Positions 37,926-47,613 of a DNA stretch of 64,000 nucleotides are shown here, piece by piece. Under the pieces are notes generated by a model that saw only the letters and a program-made list of their open reading frames with translations, did no database searches and was not told where the DNA came from. How positions within the stretch are numbered: the first letter of the stretch is position 1; every line of letters begins with the position of its first letter. The translations under genes were made by a program, and so were the position numbers. This DNA is from Phytohabitans flavus (lineage in GTDB: Bacteria > Actinomycetota > Actinomycetes > Mycobacteriales > Micromonosporaceae): positions 976,001-1,040,000 of the forward strand of contig NZ_AP022870.1 of NCBI RefSeq assembly GCF_011764545.1, in the 5' to 3' direction.

Positions 37926-38769
37926 GGCCGGCTCACCACTGCTGCCGCCTGCTTCGGCAGCGGGGGCCGCAGCACCGCCGGCACGGCGCGCCCACCACCG
38001 GGGCCGGTGCGGGCCTGATCCTCCGCATGCAGCGCCAGCGCGATCGCCCGGGCCGCGCGGGGCAGCTCGAGCCGCGTCCACCCCACGCCGGGGTGGCCCG
38101 CCCGGCCAACACGGCCGCGCCGCGCTGGTCCTGCGGGACCTGCCCGGCCACCGGCAACCCCACCGCGGCGGCGATCTCCTCCACCGGGCAGGGCGGTCGC
38201 CCCGCCACAACCAGCCGCACCGACGCCCGCATGCCCGGCAGCGCCAGAATCCGGTCCCGGCGCACCTGCACCGCGTCCACGGCCTCCACCCCCGGCCAAG
38301 TGGCCAGCAGCAGCACGTCGGCCGCGCACACCAGCGGCAACGCCGGTGACGCCCAGTCCAGCCGGCCGGCATCAACCACCACCAGCCGGTCGGCCGCGGC
38401 CCGGCGCAGCAGGCCCAGGCAGTTACGGGCCACCATCTGCACCACCTGCACACACTGGCCCGGCGCCCGCCCATGCGGGCCGGCAGGCTCGTCGACGAGC
38501 TGATCGGCGGGTGCGAACACCACGTCCACGCCCAGCGCGATCCGCTGGGTGTAGGCGGCCAGGTCACGTCCCTGGTCACCGGCCCGGGTGTCGGCCGCCA
38601 ACTCCGACAGGCCAGGCTCGCGCCGGTGACCGAACCGGAACGCCAGATCACCGCCGGCCGGATCGGCCTCGACCACCACCGCACCCGGCACCGGCCAGCG
38701 GGCGGCCAGCGCCACCGTCACACTCGTCACGAACGGCGAGCCCTTAATCGACGCGACCGCGACCAGCAT
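37922..38769 (-). pseudogene. CpaE/TadZ-like MinD-fold protein, one-base frameshift
   Basis: 282 aa after restoring one base in the C4 run 38081-38084. It starts VAVASIKGSPFVTSVTVALA, with a P-loop position lacking GK[ST], so ATP binding is doubtful. VVVEADPAGGDLAFRFGH, DRLVVVDAGRLDW and CAADVLLLATWPGVEAVD follow the ParA/MinD order. CpaE/TadZ localises the pilus machine. Its stop overlaps the CpaF start (ATGA at 37922-37925). Confidence 0.7.
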
Positions 38770-38773
38770 CGCC

Positions 38774-39432
38774 TCACCCCGCCCGACCCTGCACGACCAG
38801 CACCGCGTCCCCGGAGGCGCCGGCGATGCGCACCGCGTTGGCCGACGTCATCAGCAGCGACACCACCGTCGTTCCGCTGGTATCAGCCGGCGCCGCCGAC
38901 ACCACCGCGGCCTCGGCCTGCTCCACCTGCCCGGCGGGCGCCCCGGCGTTGCCCGACGAGGCAGGCACCACCATCACCAACACCTGAACACCCGCCGCCA
39001 CGCCGGCCGGCGCGCGCCCCGGCTTCAGCGACACCGCGATCACCGACTGGCCCGCCGGCGGCCAGGCCGCCGGCCCGAGCAGCGTGTCGGACAACAGGCT
39101 GTTCGCGGCCAGCGGCAGCCGCAGCGTCCGGCCGACCACTGTGGACCTGTGCGTCTCCGCCACAGTGCTGATCGCCGCGTCCGGCACGATCTGCACGACC
39201 ATCAGGTCCGCATCAGTCAGCGCATGCCCGGCAGGAAGCGGGCGGGCCACCGCCAACACCGCGGTCCGCGGATCCACCCGCACCGCGGTGACGCCGAACG
39301 CCAACGCGCACACGACCACCAGGACCGCGCCCAACAAGATGTGCGGGGCGCTCCGCCGTCCCTTCAGCCCACCGGCGGCACCGACACCCGGCCGGGGTTG
39401 GGCCGTGGTGTGACCGTTTGCAGCGTCGTCAT
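38774..39432 (-). pseudogene. SAF-domain protein (CpaB-like), one-base frameshift
   Basis: From ATG 39432 the frame reads MTTLQTVTPRPNPGR, and adding one base in the CCC at 39368-39370 joins it to GLKGRRSAPHILLGAVLVVV, giving 219 aa. A TM is followed by a SAF fold: VLAVARPLPAGHALTDADLM, then STVVGRTLRLPLAANSLLS. It ends with small-residue-rich strands. CpaB/SAF proteins belong to the outer part of the Tad machine. Five bases separate it from the next gene. Confidence 0.7.
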
Positions 39433-39435
39433 CGT

Positions 39436-40346
39436 CTAGCCCGTCCCGCTCGAGTTGAGTGCGCCCGCTTGCACCACCCGCAGCTGGGCCTGCGCCGTCG
39501 TGGTCAGCGCCGGCCGGGTGCCGGACTCGCCACCGCCCGACCAGCTGATCTGCCACGTCACCGTCGCCCGCACCGGATACGTTCCGCTCGGCGGTGCTGC
39601 GGTGTAGGTGTGGCCACACGACGGTGACCGCAGGCTGGGGTCCATACCGGACCGCCACCGGGTACCCGGGCCGTGACAGGTCACCTGCTGCCCGTCGCCC
39701 ATCGACCACACGACCGTTGCCGGCGTGGCGGTCGCCGAAATAGTCAGGCCACCGGCCGATGCCGTCGCCGACCGCTCAACCCACGAACCGGGATCCACCC
39801 ACAGCCAGGTCGGGACGAACACCACCTGCGGCGCGGGCGGTCGCGGGTTCACCTCGATCAGCGGAGCCGGCAGCCGCAACCGGCGCACCGCCTGGTCCGC
39901 CAGCAGATCCCGGCTCGGCCCCTGGCCGGCGAACTGCCGGAAACGCACCAGGCTCGCCGGCCAAAAGTTGGTCAACGGGTCGCCGCACGAGCCGATGTAC
40001 CAGCGCTGCGGCGGAACCGCCTTACCGCCCCCGCTTCGGCCGCCGCCAGCTCGTTCCCGGTCGCCGGCTGCCACCAGCAACCGTCCCCGCCGAACCAGCC
40101 CTTCCCTGGGATGTGGCACGGGACCACCCGGCCGCCGAAGTCACGGCATTCCGCCGCGTCCGCTGCCTGACTTCCCTCGCTACCTGAAGTACCGGCGACT
40201 CTCGGGGCGACCACGCATCCTGGCGCCGTCGGAGTCTGCTCGCAGTCAACGAACTCTCCTCGATGTGCTGGCGCTGGTGTGGCGATGCCGATCGTTGCGA
40301 CGACGAGGATGCTGACAAGACCTAGTCTTCGTGCGGCTACGCGCAT
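39436..40346 (-). pseudogene. Secreted protein of the Tad locus, one-base frameshift
   Basis: Restoring one base in the C5 run 40028-40032 gives 303 aa from ATG 40346. A signal peptide (LGLVSILVVATIGIATPAPA) leads to two cysteine pairs (DCEQTPTAPGCVV, ECRDFGGRVVPCH), then QRWYIGSCGDPLTNFWPASL. The C-terminal half is beta-rich with VVWSMGDGQQVTCHGPGTRW and YPVRATVTWQISWSGGG, reminiscent of PKD domains. It overlaps the lipoprotein stop by ten bases. Confidence 0.65.
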
Positions 40347-40924
40347 GTGCCTACCTCGTGAAGTCCGAAGCTGGTGACCTTCCACGAGCCGTCCGTCTGC
40401 CGCTCAACGGTCGCCAGACACAGGCTCGGACCGCCGGGCTTGTCGCTGTATGCCGGGCCGGGTGAAGCTCGGACGATGCGGCTCTTCGCGGTGTTGACGC
40501 AGTCCTTGATCTCGATCTTCGTTGGGGTGCTTGCTGGTGCCAGCTCGGTTACGTGTGGAGACAGGACAAACTTGCCCTCGCCCTTGAGGCCCTGATCCCG
40601 CACCTGCCGCACACCGTTCCGCAGTGTCTGCAATGCATCGGCGGTGGCGTATCGAGCGAGCTCCGGGCTGTCCGGGTCCGGGGCGACCAGAACACGCATG
40701 TACGCGTCCCACATGCCGCGGTACGCGCCCACCGCCGCCTTCATCGCAGACGCCGGATCAGTTGGCGCCGCGCCGGTTGGCGTCGTTGCGGTGGAGGGTG
40801 CACTCAGCGACACCGGCGCAGTCGGGGATGGGTTCCCGTCCGGGGGCGGCGACGAGCAACCGGCCAGCAATACAGCGGTCGCTGCCAATGCCAGCCAACG
40901 CGCTCGACGGCTTAGCCTGCCCAT
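40337..40924 (-). CDS. Lipoprotein
   Basis: 195 aa. The signal sequence RRARWLALAATAVLLAGCSS ends in an LAGC lipobox, followed by a serine/threonine/proline linker and a globular domain (KAAVGAYRGMWDAYMRVLVA, LARYATADALQTLRNGVRQV, then GSWKVTSFGLHEVGTCA). The layout is that of NTF2-like actinobacterial lipoproteins. It is first in the Tad operon, anchored outside the membrane. Confidence 0.85.
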   Translation of the reverse strand: MGRLSRRARWLALAATAVLLAGCSSPPPDGNPSPTAPVSLSAPSTATTPTGAAPTDPASAMKAAVGAYRGMWDAYMRVLVAPDPDSPELARYATADALQTLRNGVRQVRDQGLKGEGKFVLSPHVTELAPASTPTKIEIKDCVNTAKSRIVRASPGPAYSDKPGGPSLCLATVERQTDGSWKVTSFGLHEVGTCA

Positions 40925-41224
40925 CAGTCGTCCTCCCCGAGACCCGTTGGGAACCGTCATACCCCACCTCCGACAAGATTCGCTACTGTCAGTGTGCGTG
41001 CACATACCGTGTGCGCAAGTGGTGCGTGTTGTGTCCACGTTCAGCCTGCGCCCGCCAACCGCACGCGCAAGTTGCGCGCACGTTGGCGACCGTCAAATGA
41101 CCAGGAGCTGTGAAGCGCCTGCTTACTTGCCGTGACGGCGCGCAGGGTCCACACTGGCAACGCCTTGGCGGGCGGCATCCCCTACTCGATTCGAAGCTCG
41201 GCGTGCGACCAACCGGGAACGCAT
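40925..41224. promoter_or_regulatory. Divergent intergenic region with palindrome at 40993-41004
   Basis: 300 bp between the Tad operon start and a divergent regulator. TGTGC-GT-GCACA at 40993-41004 is a perfect 5-2-5 palindrome, and GCGCAAGT-type motifs recur nearby (41013, 41066). It probably holds the promoters of both directions. Confidence 0.35.
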
Positions 41225-41632
41225 ATGGCCTGGTCACCAAACCTGGATGACATCACACGAATACTTGACCTCATCGGCACGCCGTTGGCGCTGGAGGTAC
41301 TCGATGGTCTCGGTCACCACCAGAGCACGGTGGCCAGCGTGCCGCCAAATTGCGATCCAACGATCATCCAAGCCGCATTGGAGGTTCTCTTCGCCGCTGG
41401 GGCGATCGAAAGTTACGCCGGAGGGAACCTTTTGGTTGGTCCAGTAGGGCTGACGCAGGCAGGGGAGCGCCTCCTCGACGCCCTACGCATCGTCGATCGA
41501 GCATCTGATATCAAATATTTTCCGGCCTCTTATTGGCGGCGGGAATTCCGGCACGAAGTAGACACTTTGGGTCGTCGTGGCGTGCAATTTGCAGAAAATC
41601 TTGACAGTGGCGCCCGGTTCGGTGAACCCTGA
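41225..41632 (+). CDS. Winged-helix-like protein next to the Tad operon
   Basis: About 135 aa from ATG 41225. DDITRILDLIGTPLALEVLD, then TIIQAALEVLFAAGAIESYA and GLTQAGERLLDALRIVDRAS read as a winged-helix DNA-binding unit (helix, helix, wing with G-L-T), like ArsR/HxlR-type proteins. The C-terminus may be altered by a frameshift, since the last 40 residues are unlike a regulator. A role in controlling the divergent Tad operon is inferred. Confidence 0.55.
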   Translation: MAWSPNLDDITRILDLIGTPLALEVLDGLGHHQSTVASVPPNCDPTIIQAALEVLFAAGAIESYAGGNLLVGPVGLTQAGERLLDALRIVDRASDIKYFPASYWRREFRHEVDTLGRRGVQFAENLDSGARFGEP

Positions 41633-41684
41633 TCCCGGATTTGTCGTATAGCCGACATCGACAGTTTCTGCGCGGAATCCAGGG

Positions 41685-42079
41685 ATGGTGTGCGAGGGTG
41701 CCGTGGGTGAAGGGGTGAACTTCCAGAATCTTCGCCAGCTCAACGATCTCTTCCGGCACCGCCACGATGCGCTGATCTTGCTATGCCTCGTCCGGGCCAC
41801 CATAAAGGCACGACGGCCAGTCCATTTCCGGGAACTAGCCAGGTCGATCATGGAGCAGACGGGCAGCTACATAGCGGACAGTGACCTGAGTCGGAGCCTG
41901 CCACGTCTCAAGCACAGCATGCTGGTGGCCGTCCACGACGAAGGCACCCGGCGCCCGTCCTATGCGCCCACCCCCTTGGCGAGAAACAGGCCGCCCTACT
42001 CACGTTCATCCTTGATGCGGTCGAACACCGCACCCAAGAGCTCAGCAGCAGCCAAGCGCGGCAGAGCACGCCGGAGTAG
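41685..42079 (+). pseudogene. PadR/MarR-like winged-helix regulator, one-base frameshift
   Basis: Frame 0 from 41685 (or GTG 41703) reads RQLNDLFRHRHDALILLCLV, VHFRELARSIMEQTGSYIAD and SDLSRSLPRLKHSMLVAVHD. After YAPTPL the frame fails. One added C in the C5 run 41972-41976 gives GEKQAALLTFILDAVEHRTQ and a stop at 42077-42079 (131 codons). Helix-wing-helix order and a terminal dimer helix support a PadR/HxlR-type DNA-binding protein. Confidence 0.6.
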
Positions 42080-42127
42080 CGCTTGGAGCACAAGGTCGCC
42101 GGCACGAGCCCTGGTGCGGCCAGTTTC

Positions 42128-42625
42128 TCAGGAGTCCGGGTCCGCCTTTGTGTGGCTGCTGTCGTGCTGGGGCGGGGCGGGTTGGCGTCGGGGGAGGCGG
42201 ACGGTGTGACCGTAGAAGGTCCGGATGTCGGCGAGCACTTCTTCGAATTCGTCGAGGTCGATGGGTTTGGTGACGTAGGCGTTCGCGTGCGCGGTGTAGC
42301 TGTCGTCGATGTCGCTGGGTGTGGCGGAGGTGGTGAATACCACGACCGGGATGGCTTTGAGGTCGTCCTCGGATTTGATCACGGCCAGCACCTGCCGGCC
42401 GTCCATCCGGGGCATGTTCAGATCGAGCAGGATCAGGTCTGGTCGAGGCGCGTCGGTGTATCCGTCCTGCCGACGTAGGAACGCCAGCGCTTCGGTCCCG
42501 TCTTCGACGTGGTCCATGCTGACCGGGGCCAGGTGGTCTGCGAAGGCACTTTCCACGAGGGCGAGGTCGCCCGGGTCGTCTTCCACAACCAGTACCCGCA
42601 ACGGTGCCGTCTGGCCATCTGTCAA
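42128..42625 (-). CDS. Orphan single-domain response regulator (Rcp1-like)
   Basis: 165 aa receiver without an output domain. VLVVEDDPGDLALVE gives the acidic pair, LILLDLNMPRMDGRQVL the phospho-Asp, VVVFTTSATP the Thr/Ser and AYVTKPIDLDEFEEV the Lys. The extended loop (LRRQDGYTDAPRPD) is typical of Rcp1/cyanobacterial-type regulators that pair with phytochrome or bacterial hybrid kinases. No kinase is adjacent. It is transcribed convergently to the regulator before it. Confidence 0.9.
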   Translation of the reverse strand: MTDGQTAPLRVLVVEDDPGDLALVESAFADHLAPVSMDHVEDGTEALAFLRRQDGYTDAPRPDLILLDLNMPRMDGRQVLAVIKSEDDLKAIPVVVFTTSATPSDIDDSYTAHANAYVTKPIDLDEFEEVLADIRTFYGHTVRLPRRQPAPPQHDSSHTKADPDS

Positions 42626-42805
42626 GGATAAGCAACCTTCTATGCGTAGCGACGCCGGAGTGGGTGGTTAAGGCCCGAACGGCGTGCTGGCGGGCCGCGG
42701 TGAGCGTACGCCGCGCGGCGGTCGCTCGCACGATCTGCCCGCACGATCCGCTCTGAAGATCGAACCGAGGTGCGAACTCGTCGCGGGACTTCTAGGCTGG
42801 CGCTG

Positions 42806-43084
42806 ATGGATCGTGATGACCCCTGTACACAGTGTGGTGGCCTGGTCGGCAGCGAACGGACCAGTGCCCATCCGAGCGGTGTCATCGTCGAGTACGGGCG
42901 TTGTTCGTGTTGCGGTGCTCTGTATCGACGGGTGACCGAGTTCGGAGAATATGACCTTTCCTCGCGACCGTGGGTGAAGATGACGCCGCCACCGTCGCCG
43001 ACATCGTTGCCGTTTCGGCGGCGCAGACACCGCTTCGCCGGACCCCCACGACGGCAGCCTGGGACGGTTCGCCCTCGCCGCTGA
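42806..43084 (+). CDS. Small zinc-ribbon protein
   Basis: 92 aa from ATG 42806 (MDRDDPCTQCGG). Two CxxC pairs (CTQCGG and CSCCGA, 25 residues apart) form a probable zinc ribbon. The segment EYDLSSRPWVK ends the plausible part; the arginine/proline tail after residue 65 looks like out-of-frame read-through, so an indel is possible. Confidence 0.45.
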   Translation: MDRDDPCTQCGGLVGSERTSAHPSGVIVEYGRCSCCGALYRRVTEFGEYDLSSRPWVKMTPPPSPTSLPFRRRRHRFAGPPRRQPGTVRPRR

Positions 43085-43469
43085 CGGCCGACCGCCGGGG
43101 CAGGTACATGCCATCGCCGCCTTCGGCGTCCTCGCTACCGGCCATCCCCTCCGCTTCTTGCCGCCACGCAGCACGACGTGGAAGCGGCCAGACCGTCCAC
43201 CGCCAGACCTGGGTCAGGCGCCCGAACCTGGCGCACCGCGAGCCTCGATCCCATGCACAGCTCGTACATGCCGAGCAGGCCGTTGCAGCCGCCGCACAAT
43301 GGCCCCGCACGACTACCGCCGTCCGGGACAGCACCGGTGGTCGTGGTCGACAGCGAACGCCTTGCCATCGGCCGCAGCGAAGAGTGGTAAGGCGCCCAAC
43401 GCTGCGTGGATTCATCCGTGTCGGCAAATCTTCCTGCGACGGGCCTTGTGACGCGGTGACGATCAGGGC
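43085..43469. other. Gap with no supported gene
   Basis: 385 bp with only G/C-bias frames, mostly arginine-rich and without protein-like order. Promoter of the DNA ligase gene would lie at its right end. Confidence 0.4.
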
Positions 43470-44507
43470 ATGGCGCCCCGGCGCGTCCGGGACGCGCCTG
43501 AAGGTCTCCGCCCGCCGGTGGAGCCGATGCACGCTGCCCCGGTTGATGAGCTGCCGGCCGCACGGGGGTGGGCTTACGAGCCGAAGTGGGACGGCTGGCG
43601 GGCCCTGGCGTTCTGCTTCCACGACCGGGTCTACCTGCAGTCCCGCAGCGGCAGGGCGTTGTCCAGCTACTTCCCGGAGATCACCCGCCTGGTCCGTGAA
43701 CACGTGCCCGAGGGGACGGTCCTGGACGGCGAGTTGATCGTGTGGGAAGCGGACCGGGGCCGCACGAGCTTCGCCGCGCTGCAGCGGCGCGTCACCGCCG
43801 GACCGTCCGTGGTGCGGATGGCCCGGGAGTCCCCGGCCCACTTCGTGGTCTTCGATGTGCTGGCCGAGGCCGGCACAGTCCTGTTGGCCCAGCCGTTGGG
43901 CGAGCGTCGCGCCCGGCTCGAAGTGCTCCTGGCGGACGCTCCAGCGACGCTGCAGCTGTGCCCACAGACCACCGACCTGAACGTCGCCGACGAGTGGATG
44001 CAGTCGTGGCCCGCGGCGGGCGTGGAGGGGATCGTGGCCAAACGCCTCGACGGCCGCTACCAGCCCGGCCGGCGGACCTGGCGGAAGTGGCGGGCCAGGT
44101 CGACGACGGAGGCAATCGTCGGCGGGGTGACGGGCAGCGTCAGCGATCCGGCGACGCTGCTGCTGGGCAGGTACGACACCAACGGCCGGCTCCGGTACGT
44201 CGGCCGCAGCCACCAGCTCGTCGTGGTGCGGCGGCGCGAGCTCGCGCCGCTGCTGGCCCGCTCCCCGCAGCGACGGCGCGGTGGGATCGATCATCCGTGG
44301 CCGCAGCCGCTGCCGGCGTCGTGGTCGGGGCAGTGGGATCGCCCCGAGCCGCTGCCGTATGTCCAGGTGGAGCCCACGGTTGTGGTCGAGATCGCCGTCA
44401 ACGGGGCGTTCGAGCATGGCCGTTGGCGGCACCCAGTGCACGTGGTCCGGCCCCGGCTCGACATGTCCGTCTTCGACGTGCCGCTTGGCACGCGTGACGA
44501 GCCGTGA
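43470..44507 (+). CDS. ATP-dependent DNA ligase (LigC/LigD-ligase-like)
   Basis: 345 aa. The catalytic domain has motif I EPKWDGWRAL with Lys39, then VYLQSRSGR, motif III DGELIVW, FVVFDVL, motif IV VEGIVAKRLDGRY and motif V WRKWR. The OB domain follows from about 215 to the end. Such stand-alone ligases act in actinobacterial end-joining and repair. No Ku or LigD polymerase gene is next to it. The start at 43470 could be later (ATG 43527 leaves motif I intact). Confidence 0.9.
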   Translation: MAPRRVRDAPEGLRPPVEPMHAAPVDELPAARGWAYEPKWDGWRALAFCFHDRVYLQSRSGRALSSYFPEITRLVREHVPEGTVLDGELIVWEADRGRTSFAALQRRVTAGPSVVRMARESPAHFVVFDVLAEAGTVLLAQPLGERRARLEVLLADAPATLQLCPQTTDLNVADEWMQSWPAAGVEGIVAKRLDGRYQPGRRTWRKWRARSTTEAIVGGVTGSVSDPATLLLGRYDTNGRLRYVGRSHQLVVVRRRELAPLLARSPQRRRGGIDHPWPQPLPASWSGQWDRPEPLPYVQVEPTVVVEIAVNGAFEHGRWRHPVHVVRPRLDMSVFDVPLGTRDEP

Positions 44508-44874
44508 CCGCGCCTACGGTGCCGAGGACCCGCCCGGCGGCGGTACCATGCGGGCCTCAGGGTGCCGGACCTCATTTTTGTGGACGCCGCCCGGGGAAGG
44601 TCCCACCCAACGGTGTCAGGGATGTTGATATCTGGTCGTTTTCTTCGCGATCCCTGGCGCGGTTCCCGGCAGACAGGCCCGCTCAGCTGTAGGGCACACA
44701 GCTTGTGTGTCGGGTGGCGACATCGGGGCTGTTGAATGCCGTCGGCGGATGCTGGGCGGTCAGGAGTAAGACAGTGAACGCCATCGCTATAGCTGTAGGT
44801 ACTACTCTCATTACAGTACGCGGCTGCGTGGTGGGTTAGACCGTCTGAGTCGTGTCGGTCCGGAGGTGGTAGGT
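44508..44874. promoter_or_regulatory. Leader region upstream of the YbaB pair
   Basis: 367 bp without a supported gene. It is relatively A+T-rich near 44780-44820 (CTATAGCTGTAGGTACTACT), with CTGTA...TACAG as a loose inverted repeat. A promoter for the following two genes is likely there. GGAGG at 44862-44866 serves GTG 44875. Confidence 0.35.
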
Positions 44875-45360
44875 GTGGCTCAGCCGTCGACTGCCCCGCC
44901 GCGCGGTGGCCGGACGCTTCTGGCGCTGTGGGGCTTTATCGCGGCCCTCGGGTTCGCGGGTGCGGCGTTGCTGTGTTCGGTGTCGTCGGAGGTGGCCGGC
45001 TCGGCGGTGTTCGGCTCTCCGGGCACCCAGGCGGTCCTTGCGGTTGCCCTGCTGATGACGTTGGCCGGGACCGTGGTCGCCTGGCGACCCGCTGGCTTTC
45101 CCGTTCGCGTACGGCAGTTCGCGGTACTGCTTCTGGCCGTCGTGTCAGGGGCTACGACGGTGGTGGCGGTGGGCTTCTTCGCCGGCGGGGAATGGGCGGA
45201 CGTCGGGATTCTGCTGCTCCAGTCGGCGGTCTTCGCGGCTGTGATCGCGACCCGTATCTCCCGGCTGTCGACCGTCCGCGCCTCTGGTTTGGAGCGCCAT
45301 GTCGCAGGAGATCCTGGGCAAGCTTCAGCGAATCCAGCAGCAGGCAGAACAGCTGAGTAA
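44875..45360 (+). CDS. Small membrane protein, coupled to a YbaB-like gene
   Basis: About 161 aa with four TMs (LLALWGFIAALGFAGAALLC, AVLAVALLMTLAGTVVA, FAVLLLAVVSGATTVVAVGF, VGILLLQSAVFAAVIA). GTG 44875 is chosen because GGAGG is eight bases upstream; GTG 44866 would sit on it. Its last 60 bases overlap the next gene in another frame. Function unknown. Confidence 0.75.
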   Translation: MAQPSTAPPRGGRTLLALWGFIAALGFAGAALLCSVSSEVAGSAVFGSPGTQAVLAVALLMTLAGTVVAWRPAGFPVRVRQFAVLLLAVVSGATTVVAVGFFAGGEWADVGILLLQSAVFAAVIATRISRLSTVRASGLERHVAGDPGQASANPAAGRTAE

Positions 45361-45826
45361 CTTCGTGGCTAGCCTCCAGGCCGGTGCTCCGCAGGGCGCG
45401 GACGGGTATGACGCCACCGAGCAGGTTCGGGTTGAGGTGGGGGCCGATGGGCTGCCGACCGGGATCCGGGTTGAGTCCGGGTGGCAGGACCGGCTCGGCC
45501 CGCACGCGGTTGGGCAGGCGGTTGTGGAGGCGTTCGCGGCCGCGGTAGCCAACGGTATGCGGGCATGGTCCGACAGCCTGGCAGCGACGTCCTGGCATGC
45601 CAGGGCAGCAGAGCTGGACGCTCAGGGCAAGTTTCCTGCCGCTAGCAATCAGGTGGCGTTCTCGCCGCCTGCTGTTACTGGCTCCGCAGGTAGGCGAGAC
45701 CCGCAAGAGGTGGCTGAAGACGTCCTACGTGCCAGTGAGCGCCTGCGGCAGCAGACAGCCGCGCAGGCGCTGGTCGGTGTAGGCACCGACGTGTCCAGGA
45801 ATGTCGCCGTCACCCTGTCCCGGTAA
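45299..45826 (+). CDS. YbaB/EbfC-family protein
   Basis: 175 aa. MSQEILGKLQRIQQQAEQLS is the N-terminal coiled helix, then TEQVRVEVGADGLPTGIRVE, the beta-hairpin of YbaB, and a closing helix (AVVEAFAAAVANGMRAWSDS). The C-terminal 70 residues are an extra, partly helical tail. YbaB proteins bind DNA as dimers. This diverged form is frequent beside WXG100/ESX-type genes in actinobacteria, though none is visible here. Confidence 0.8.
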   Translation: MSQEILGKLQRIQQQAEQLSNFVASLQAGAPQGADGYDATEQVRVEVGADGLPTGIRVESGWQDRLGPHAVGQAVVEAFAAAVANGMRAWSDSLAATSWHARAAELDAQGKFPAASNQVAFSPPAVTGSAGRRDPQEVAEDVLRASERLRQQTAAQALVGVGTDVSRNVAVTLSR

Positions 45827-45846
45827 AGGAGCGAGCCGATCCCGCG

Positions 45847-46350
45847 GTGCGGCTGCTGACGGCCGTCAACGAGGGCGACGGAGCGGCCGCCGCCAAGCTT
45901 TCGTGTTGGCCTCCCGGAGCCCTCACGACTCCGAACTCTATTGCGATGTGCTTTGCCGGCTCGACCTCGACGCGGTGCACGCCGCCGTGGCCGCCGGCAG
46001 GCCGAGGGCCATCGAAGTCGTGCGCGGGATGAGAGCACCTCCGGGCCGACCTGTCCCGGGAGGACGCTGTCCGGATCGTCACGTGGTTGCACTGGATCCA
46101 GGCGTGGGCGGCCGCCAACGGCGACCTTGACCTGCTGGAGGAGGCCGCTGAGGTGCTCCTGGCCTGGGACGCGCATTGGGACCGGTGGCAACCCCAACGG
46201 GAAATCCGGGCCTGGATGGCCACCCTGCACGGGGAGCCGGCCGCAGTGGTGGCCCGCCTACTCCGGCGAAACCCCGACGCCGCCCGGCATTTCACAGAGC
46301 TCAACGAAAACCGCCGCGTCGACGAGCGCATCCGCCGCGCCGTCCGATGA
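45847..46350 (+). pseudogene. Uncharacterised helical protein, two frameshifts
   Basis: Three frames join into one protein: RLLTAVNEGDGAAAAKL (frame 1), FVLASRSPHDSELYCDVLCR to AIEVVR (frame 0) and HLRADLSREDAVRIVTWLHW through the stop at 46350 (frame 1). A missing T near 45900 and an extra base near 46035 explain it. The helical body with AARHFTELNENRRVDERIRR is unlike any family I know. It lies just after the YbaB-like gene, so a third operon member is likely. Confidence 0.5.
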
Positions 46351-46622
46351 GGACTGAGCAGCCGTGCAGGGTCACCACGACTCTCGCCGCCGAGTGGTAC
46401 TGAACGTCGACAGCGGACGCCGACAGGCGGCCAGCCAGGTCGTACGTCCGGATGCCACGGGTCTTCCATCCGACGCCGGACGGGCAGTACGCGGACTCCG
46501 CGAGCGGCCCAGACCAGCGCCATGAAGACGCACTTCGGACCGGGTGCTGCGTCCGACCGCGCCGGGGCGATCGCCGTCGTGTCGGGGCCATGGCCGCCTC
46601 AAGATCATGATATGAGGCCGAG

Positions 46623-47049
46623 GATGGCCTGATCAACTGGCGGCTGGCCCATCGGATGCCACGTCATCGAGATCGACGGGCTCGGCGACGGCGCCCGACC
46701 CGCCACCCAGACCATCTTCGGACCCGGCCCCGACGGCCGCGCGGTCCCACGGATGCACCCGCAACGCACCCGCGCCGAGCTGGCCGCCACCGGCTTCGAC
46801 CTGCAATGGCTCAACCAGACCGGTGGCCTGTTCGCCAACGCCGCCTACGCCCGCCCGTACGGCGACCTGGTCGGGCAGCTGGTGTTGTTCGCCGCGATGC
46901 TACTGCTGGTCAGTCTGCTGGCCTGGATCCGGCGGCTGACCCAACCCGCCCGGCAGCACCGCTTCCTCAGCGCAGACGGCGGCGGTCGTGCCGGGCTGGG
47001 TGGCGCGCCGGCAGTGTTCCCATCCAGGCGGGAGGTGGCCGCGCGGTGA
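46623..47049 (+). pseudogene. Small membrane protein, frameshifted near its start
   Basis: DGLINWRLAHR (frame 0) joins GCHVIEIDGLGDGARPATQ and LAATGFDLQWLNQTGGLFAN (frame 1) with one extra base near 46660. One TM follows (VGQLVLFAAMLLLVSLLAWI) and a basic tail. Similar proteins occur, to my recollection, among mobile-element hypotheticals of Micromonosporaceae. Left end approximate. Confidence 0.4.
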
Positions 47050-47204
47050 ACGTCGCGACCATCATCGTCATCCTCGCCGGCGGCGCCACCGGCGACGGGC
47101 GCGAACGCGGCTTCATTGGGGGCCAGGCTCACCTGATCGGCAAGGCAACATCGCCCGATCTGCCTCATCCGATCGGGATATCAATGTCTTTCAACAAGTC
47201 ATGA
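47046..47204 (+). CDS. Tiny ORF coupled to the membrane protein
   Basis: 52 codons from GTG 47046, overlapping the previous stop by GTGA. A short hydrophobic start (VNVATIIVILAGGATGDGRE) is followed by a polar tail. It overlaps the next ATG (47201) by ATGA. No function can be given. Confidence 0.3.
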   Translation: MNVATIIVILAGGATGDGRERGFIGGQAHLIGKATSPDLPHPIGISMSFNKS

Positions 47205-47459
47205 CGGACGAACGACCGCACGTGCCGCCGCCCGTTGCGCCGTCACATCCGCATCCCGCCCGCCCGCGCCAGCCTGGGGGTCCTCGCCGCAGCCGCCGAC
47301 GAACCGGCCGCCCACGAAAGGGAGCAACGCTGCCCCTGTTTTGACCGTCTTGGCGTGCCGGTGTCGGTCATCGCTCTGGTGGTATCTGCCGCAGCTTGGC
47401 TGTACCCGGACCGTTCCAAACGCGGCAGCTCCCCAGCCTTCATGAAGGGCCCGGGCTAA
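47201..47459 (+). pseudogene. Small ORF with one TM, probable frameshift
   Basis: From ATG 47201 a proline/histidine-rich N-terminus (MTDERPHVPPPVAPSHP) is followed, one frame over, by VLAAAADEPAAHEREQRCPC and a TM (VPVSVIALVVSAAAWLYPDR). An indel near 47280 would join them. Last member of a chain of ATGA/GTGA-coupled small ORFs. Confidence 0.3.
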
Positions 47460-47613
47460 AGCCATCCTCTGGAGCCGAAGCCAATCGCTGGCCCGGCATT
47501 TGTTCAAGCGTGACGGGGTGCCGGCACAATGGTTAGAATCGGGGAAATTTATAGGGTCAGACGGATTTAGTGGACCAGCGCCGCACTGACCAAGGGAGCG
47601 TCGTCCTGGAAGG

